Assembly (NCBI GenBank): GCA_963710975.1 | Contig: CAVQCG010000005.1 | Span: 682,001-746,000, forward strand | Source of the DNA: JBBQXH01 sp963710975 | GTDB lineage: Bacteria; Actinomycetota; Thermoleophilia; Gaiellales; Gaiellaceae | DNA length: 64,000 nt | Reading direction: 5' to 3' | Part shown: positions 61,203-64,000 of the stretch, piece after piece | Layout: each line of letters starts with the position of its first letter | Numbering within the stretch: position 1 is the stretch's first letter | The notes under the pieces: model-generated | What the model was told of the DNA's origin: nothing | Databases searched by the model: none | Seen by the model: the letters and a program-made list of their open reading frames with translations, nothing else | Position numbers and translations under genes: made by a program

Positions 61203-61388
61203 TCACCACGAGCTCTTCGTCATTCCTGGGATCACGCCGGCATGCGCGAGCTCGCGCAAGCAGATCCGGCAGAGCCCGAACTTCTTGTAGACGGCGCGCG
61301 GTCGCCCGCAGCGGTTGCAGCGGGAGTATTCGCGCGTCGGGTACTTCTTCGGCCGGGCGGCCTTGACGACCAGGCTCTTCTTGGCCAT
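61203..61388 (-). CDS. rpsN: 30S ribosomal protein S14, zinc-binding type Z
   Basis: 61 residues with CNRC...CRIC, the short zinc form (RpsN1/type Z), ending MTKSSW as is canonical. Start ATG 61388 by homology. It lies between rplE and rpsH. Confidence 0.97.
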   Translation of the reverse strand: MAKKSLVVKAARPKKYPTREYSRCNRCGRPRAVYKKFGLCRICLRELAHAGVIPGMTKSSW

Positions 61389-61401
61389 GCCTCTGCGTCT
61401 C

Positions 61402-61965
61402 CTATTCCGATCGGAACGGAAGGCCGAGCTCGCGCAGGAGCGCGTGCGCCTCCCCGTCCGTCCTCGCGGTGGTCGTAATGGCGACGTCGAGTCCGCGAAC
61501 CGCGTCCACGTCGTCGTAGTTGATCTCGGGGAAGATGATCTGCTCACGGATCCCGAGCGAGTAGTTGCCGCGGCCGTCGAAGCTCCTCGGCGAGAGCCCG
61601 CGGAAGTCGCGGATGCGGGGAAGCGCGATCGAGACAAGACGATCGAGGAACTCGTACATGCGCGCGCCACGAAGCGTCACGCGCGCGCCGATCGGCATCC
61701 CCTCTCGCAACTTGAACGCGGCGATCGACTTGCGCGCCTTCCGGATCTGGGCTCGTTGACCGGTGATCAGGGTCAGCTGCTCGGCGGCGTTCTCGAGCGC
61801 CTTCGCGTTCGTCTTGGCCTCGCCGACGCCCATGTTGACCGTGATCTTCTCGATGCGCGGAACCTCCATGATCGAGGACAGCTCGAGCTCGTCCTGGAGC
61901 GTCGCGCGGATCTCATCCACGTAGCGGTCTTTCAGGCGGGGCGAGTACCCGTTCCCAGCGCTCAC
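61402..61965 (-). CDS. rplE: 50S ribosomal protein L5
   Basis: 187 residues: PRIEKITVNMGVGEAKTNAK and the C-terminal GLDVAITTTARTDGEAHALL. It binds 5S rRNA with L18. GTG 61965 overlaps the rplX TGA (GTGA), which fixes the start. Confidence 0.96.
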   Translation of the reverse strand: MSAGNGYSPRLKDRYVDEIRATLQDELELSSIMEVPRIEKITVNMGVGEAKTNAKALENAAEQLTLITGQRAQIRKARKSIAAFKLREGMPIGARVTLRGARMYEFLDRLVSIALPRIRDFRGLSPRSFDGRGNYSLGIREQIIFPEINYDDVDAVRGLDVAITTTARTDGEAHALLRELGLPFRSE

Positions 61966-62330
61966 TGGTCCACCTCCTGATGGCAGTCGGCCCGCTTGCA
62001 CACCCGGATCTTGACCAGGCCGCCCTTCGCTTCCTTGAACTCGTATCCAACGCGGGTAGCGCGGTTGCACGCCGGGCAGACGAGCATCACGTTCGAGACG
62101 GGAAGCGGGTTTGCAACGTCGAACACGCCGCCCGGCTGAACCTGGGTCTGTCCCATCCGGCTTGGATTCTTCATCGGCCGCGGCCGGCGGTGGCGCTTGG
62201 CGAGGTTCAGGTTCTCGACGATCACACGCTGCTCTCTCGGGAGCGCTTCGAGGATACGGCCCTGCTTGCCCCTGTCCTTCCCGGAGATGACCTGGACAAG
62301 ATCGCCCTTCTTCAACTTCAACGCGCTCAT
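61962..62330 (-). CDS. rplX: 50S ribosomal protein L24
   Basis: 122 residues, longer than the ~104 of E. coli. The KOW motif KKGDLVQVISGKDRGKQGRIL is at the N-terminus. An internal CPACNRAT...CKRADC pair (~80 and ~115) looks like a zinc ribbon, seen in some bacterial L24. Confidence 0.96.
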   Translation of the reverse strand: MSALKLKKGDLVQVISGKDRGKQGRILEALPREQRVIVENLNLAKRHRRPRPMKNPSRMGQTQVQPGGVFDVANPLPVSNVMLVCPACNRATRVGYEFKEAKGGLVKIRVCKRADCHQEVDQ

Positions 62331-62331
62331 G

Positions 62332-62700
62332 TCAGAGCACCTCCGGAGCCAGGCTGACGATCTTCATGAAGTTCTTCTCCCGCAGCTCGCGCGCTACAGG
62401 GCCAAAGATCCTGGTGCCACGCGGATTCATCTGATTGTCGATGATCACCGCCGCGTTCTCGTCGAATGCGATCGAGGTTCCGTCGTTCCGCGAGAACGGC
62501 TTCTTGGTCCTCACCACGACTGCCCGGACGACATCGCCTTTCTTGACGGCGCCCTGCGGCGTCGCGACCTTCACGGTGCCGACGATGATGTCGCCGACCC
62601 GTGCGTAGCGCCGCTTGGACCCGCCGAGGACGCGGATGCAGAGGAGCTCACGCGCGCCGGTGTTGTCGGCGACGCGAAGACGAGACTCCTGCTGGATCAC
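62332..62700 (-). CDS. rplN: 50S ribosomal protein L14
   Basis: 122 residues: MIQQESRLRVADNTGARELLC and the C-terminal GTRIFGPVARELREKNFMKI. GTG 62700 overlaps the rpsQ stop (GTGA). Confidence 0.97.
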   Translation of the reverse strand: MIQQESRLRVADNTGARELLCIRVLGGSKRRYARVGDIIVGTVKVATPQGAVKKGDVVRAVVVRTKKPFSRNDGTSIAFDENAAVIIDNQMNPRGTRIFGPVARELREKNFMKIVSLAPEVL

Positions 62701-63227
62701 TGTGCGACCTCGAGGATCTCGGCGAGTCTCCAGGTCTTGGTCTTCGAGATCGGTCGCGTCTCGACGATGCGGACGACATCCCCGACCTGTGCCGCGTTCT
62801 GCTCGTCATGCGCGTGGAACTTCGTCGAGCGACGCACGATCTTCTTGTAGGCCGGGTGCGGCCGGACAGTGTCGACCCGGACGACGACAGTCTTGTCCAT
62901 GGCACTCGACACGACGACACCACGTCTCTCTTTCACCTTGCCGCGTTCGGAATCGGGGCGGGGAAGACGAACGATCGGCTTTCGCTCTCGATCGGTCGCC
63001 GGAGCCTTCTTCACCTTTGCTTCTTGCGCTGCGGCGGGCTTCTTCGGGGCAGGAGCCTTCTTCGCAGCCGGCTTCCGCGGCTTCTTGGCCACGGGCTTCT
63101 CGGCGACGGGCTCCTCGACGGGTGCCTCCTCGACCGGGCTCTCCTCGGCCACCGGCTCCTCGCCACCGGCCTCGGCGCCTGCAGCCCCGGCCTCCTCTGC
63201 CTCCGGCTCTCTGGTCTCTTCAGACAT
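62697..63227 (-). CDS. rpsQ: 30S ribosomal protein S17 with a ~85-residue disordered N-terminal extension
   Basis: 176 residues against ~80-90 normally. The S17 OB-fold core runs from about residue 97 (KERRGVVVSSAMDKTVVVRVD, KKIVRRSTKFHAHDE, GDVVRIVETRPISKTK). Before it lie an acidic Glu/Ala/Pro/Val segment (~1-45) and a Lys/Ala/Pro segment (~46-80) with histone H1-like KPAAKKAPAPKKPAAAQ. The ATG at 63227 directly follows the rpmC stop and there is no internal ATG at the core, so the extension is probably translated. Confidence 0.95.
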   Translation of the reverse strand: MSEETREPEAEEAGAAGAEAGGEEPVAEESPVEEAPVEEPVAEKPVAKKPRKPAAKKAPAPKKPAAAQEAKVKKAPATDRERKPIVRLPRPDSERGKVKERRGVVVSSAMDKTVVVRVDTVRPHPAYKKIVRRSTKFHAHDEQNAAQVGDVVRIVETRPISKTKTWRLAEILEVAQ

Positions 63228-63431
63228 CTACCTACTCTCCAGTCCCAGCCCGCGCTCGCCCTGGAGCGTCAGGATCCGTGCGATCTCCCGCTTCGTGTGC
63301 GACAGCCGCGCCGTGTTCTCGAGCGCACCCGTCGCATCCTGGAAGCGAAGGTTGAACAACTCTTCACGCTGCTCCGCAAGCCGCTTGCCGAGATCCTCGT
63401 CCGACAGTTCGCGAAGCTCCCTCGTCCTCAC
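63228..63431 (-). CDS. rpmC: 50S ribosomal protein L29
   Basis: 67 residues: ELRELSDEDLGKRLAEQREELFNLRFQ and ARLSHTKREIARILT, the helical-hairpin signature. GTG 63431 overlaps the rplP stop. Confidence 0.97.
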   Translation of the reverse strand: MRTRELRELSDEDLGKRLAEQREELFNLRFQDATGALENTARLSHTKREIARILTLQGERGLGLESR

Positions 63432-63844
63432 AGCTCACCTTCCCGAGTCACGAACTTCGTCTTGATCGGTAGCTTCCGGCCGGCCAGCCTCATCGCCTCC
63501 TTCGCGAGAGGCTCGGACACTCCCGAGAGCTCGAACATGACGCGACCCGGCTTGACCACGGCCACCCAGTGCTCGGGAGATCCCTTCCCGGAGCCCATAC
63601 GCGTCTCGGCCGGTTTCTGACTTACCGGCTTGTCGGGGAACACGTTGATCCAGACCTTGCCGCCTCGCTTGATCTTGCGTGTCATCGCGATTCTGGCGGC
63701 CTCGATCTGGCGGTTCGTGATCCAGCCGCACTCGAGTGCCTTGAGGCCGTAGTCGCCGAAATGCACGTGCTGCTGCCCCTTGGAGAGCCCGGCCCGACGG
63801 CCACGTTGCTGCTTGCGGTACTTGGTCTTCTTGGGGAGCAGCAT
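63428..63844 (-). CDS. rplP: 50S ribosomal protein L16
   Basis: 138 residues: MLLPKKTKYRKQQRGRRAG start and GKGSPEHWVAVVKPGRVMFE, contacting the A-site tRNA region. The ATG overlaps the rpsC TGA (ATGA). Confidence 0.97.
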   Translation of the reverse strand: MLLPKKTKYRKQQRGRRAGLSKGQQHVHFGDYGLKALECGWITNRQIEAARIAMTRKIKRGGKVWINVFPDKPVSQKPAETRMGSGKGSPEHWVAVVKPGRVMFELSGVSEPLAKEAMRLAGRKLPIKTKFVTREGEL

Positions 63845-64000
63845 CAGGCGTTCTCTTCGCCCGTCGTCTCGGGCTTCTCGGGTGCCGGCTGATCTGCCGG
63901 CTGATCTGCCGGCGGCTCAGCAGGCGACTGGGATTCAGGTGCCTGACTTTCGGGCGGTCGCTGGCGTGGCCGACCCTGTCCACCGCCACGGCGGTCGCTG
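63844..64000 (-). CDS. rpsC: 30S ribosomal protein S3, C-terminal tail (partial)
   Basis: Only the last ~51 codons are in the window; the gene runs off the right edge. They read as a low-complexity Arg/Gly then Gln/Pro/Ala/Glu tail (RRGGGQGRPRQRPPESQ ... EKPETTGEENA), an extension beyond the S3 fold. A 12-nt repeat (GCCGGCTGATCT, ~63886-63912) encodes the PADQ PADQ PA part. Identity rests mainly on position directly before rplP with an ATGA overlap. Confidence 0.75.
   Translation of the reverse strand, partial: SDRRGGGQGRPRQRPPESQAPESQSPAEPPADQPADQPAPEKPETTGEENA

Overview
This window reads as chromosomal DNA of a high-GC actinobacterium. The evidence is strong G/C bias at third codon positions, many GTG starts, a DUF2469 gene, type III pantothenate kinase, a zinc-type S14, Ku, and actinobacterial gene orders (tilS-hpt-ftsH-fol; rpsC to truA). 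A deep-branching class such as Thermoleophilia (Gaiellales/Solirubrobacterales relatives) is my best guess. That rests on gene content and style, not on a database search.

Layout. 1-356 is the tail of a tRNA-dihydrouridine synthase. 357-597 is a GC-rich hairpin repeat region. 598-4146 encodes a very large fusion: class III nucleotidyl cyclase, AAA/STAND ATPase, then an OppA-like peptide-binding domain with no export signal. 4102-12121 (minus) is a housekeeping block: coaX, DUF2469, folK, folB, folP, ftsH, hpt, tilS. A frame-broken subtilisin-like protease gene sits on the other strand between folB and folK. 12148-28323 is a mosaic of mostly one- or two-gene units: P-type ATPase, GNAT, purine nucleoside phosphorylase, lipid kinase, PLP decarboxylase, amidotransferase, sirtuin, thioesterase, VanW, acyl-CoA dehydrogenase, MFS transporter, and a MoaD/Asp-box/hydrolase operon. 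28453-31372 is a MoxR-DUF58-VWA operon. 32047-35880 encodes a soluble-adenylyl-cyclase-like giant (two cyclase halves, ATPase, TPR). 35867-38161 is an Ig-like repeat surface-protein gene split by a TAG. 38195-44036 holds leuA, an amino-acid oxidase, a CoA-transferase, a HAD phosphatase and a nitrilase. Near 44.2 kb are a second hairpin-repeat cluster and tRNA-Pro(CGG). 44316-52766 holds nif3, a tiny HTH protein behind a structured leader, ku, a frameshifted acyl-CoA ligase, dacB, ligA, a HAD phosphatase and truA. 52830-64000 (minus) is the S10-spc-alpha ribosomal superoperon from rpsC to rplQ, including secY, adk, map and rpoA.

How it works together. About eighteen unit-leading genes have a TANNNT -10 hexamer only 6-7 nt before an ATG or GTG start and no Shine-Dalgarno sequence, so leaderless transcription looks like the default for first genes here. 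Genes inside operons and the ribosomal genes use SD sequences or ATGA/GTGA overlaps. At least two divergent gene pairs share a near-palindromic -10 element.

Most notable points: the cytosolic cyclase-ATPase-peptide-sensor fusion; the bacterial sAC-like protein whose two defective cyclase halves complement each other; the leaderless and bidirectional promoter grammar; a codon-usage mosaic inside ftsH; a 49-codon ORF in the infA position between map and rpmJ; disordered charged extensions on S17, L15 and S3; and a dispersed hairpin repeat family. No CRISPR array, rRNA gene, insertion sequence or prophage was seen.
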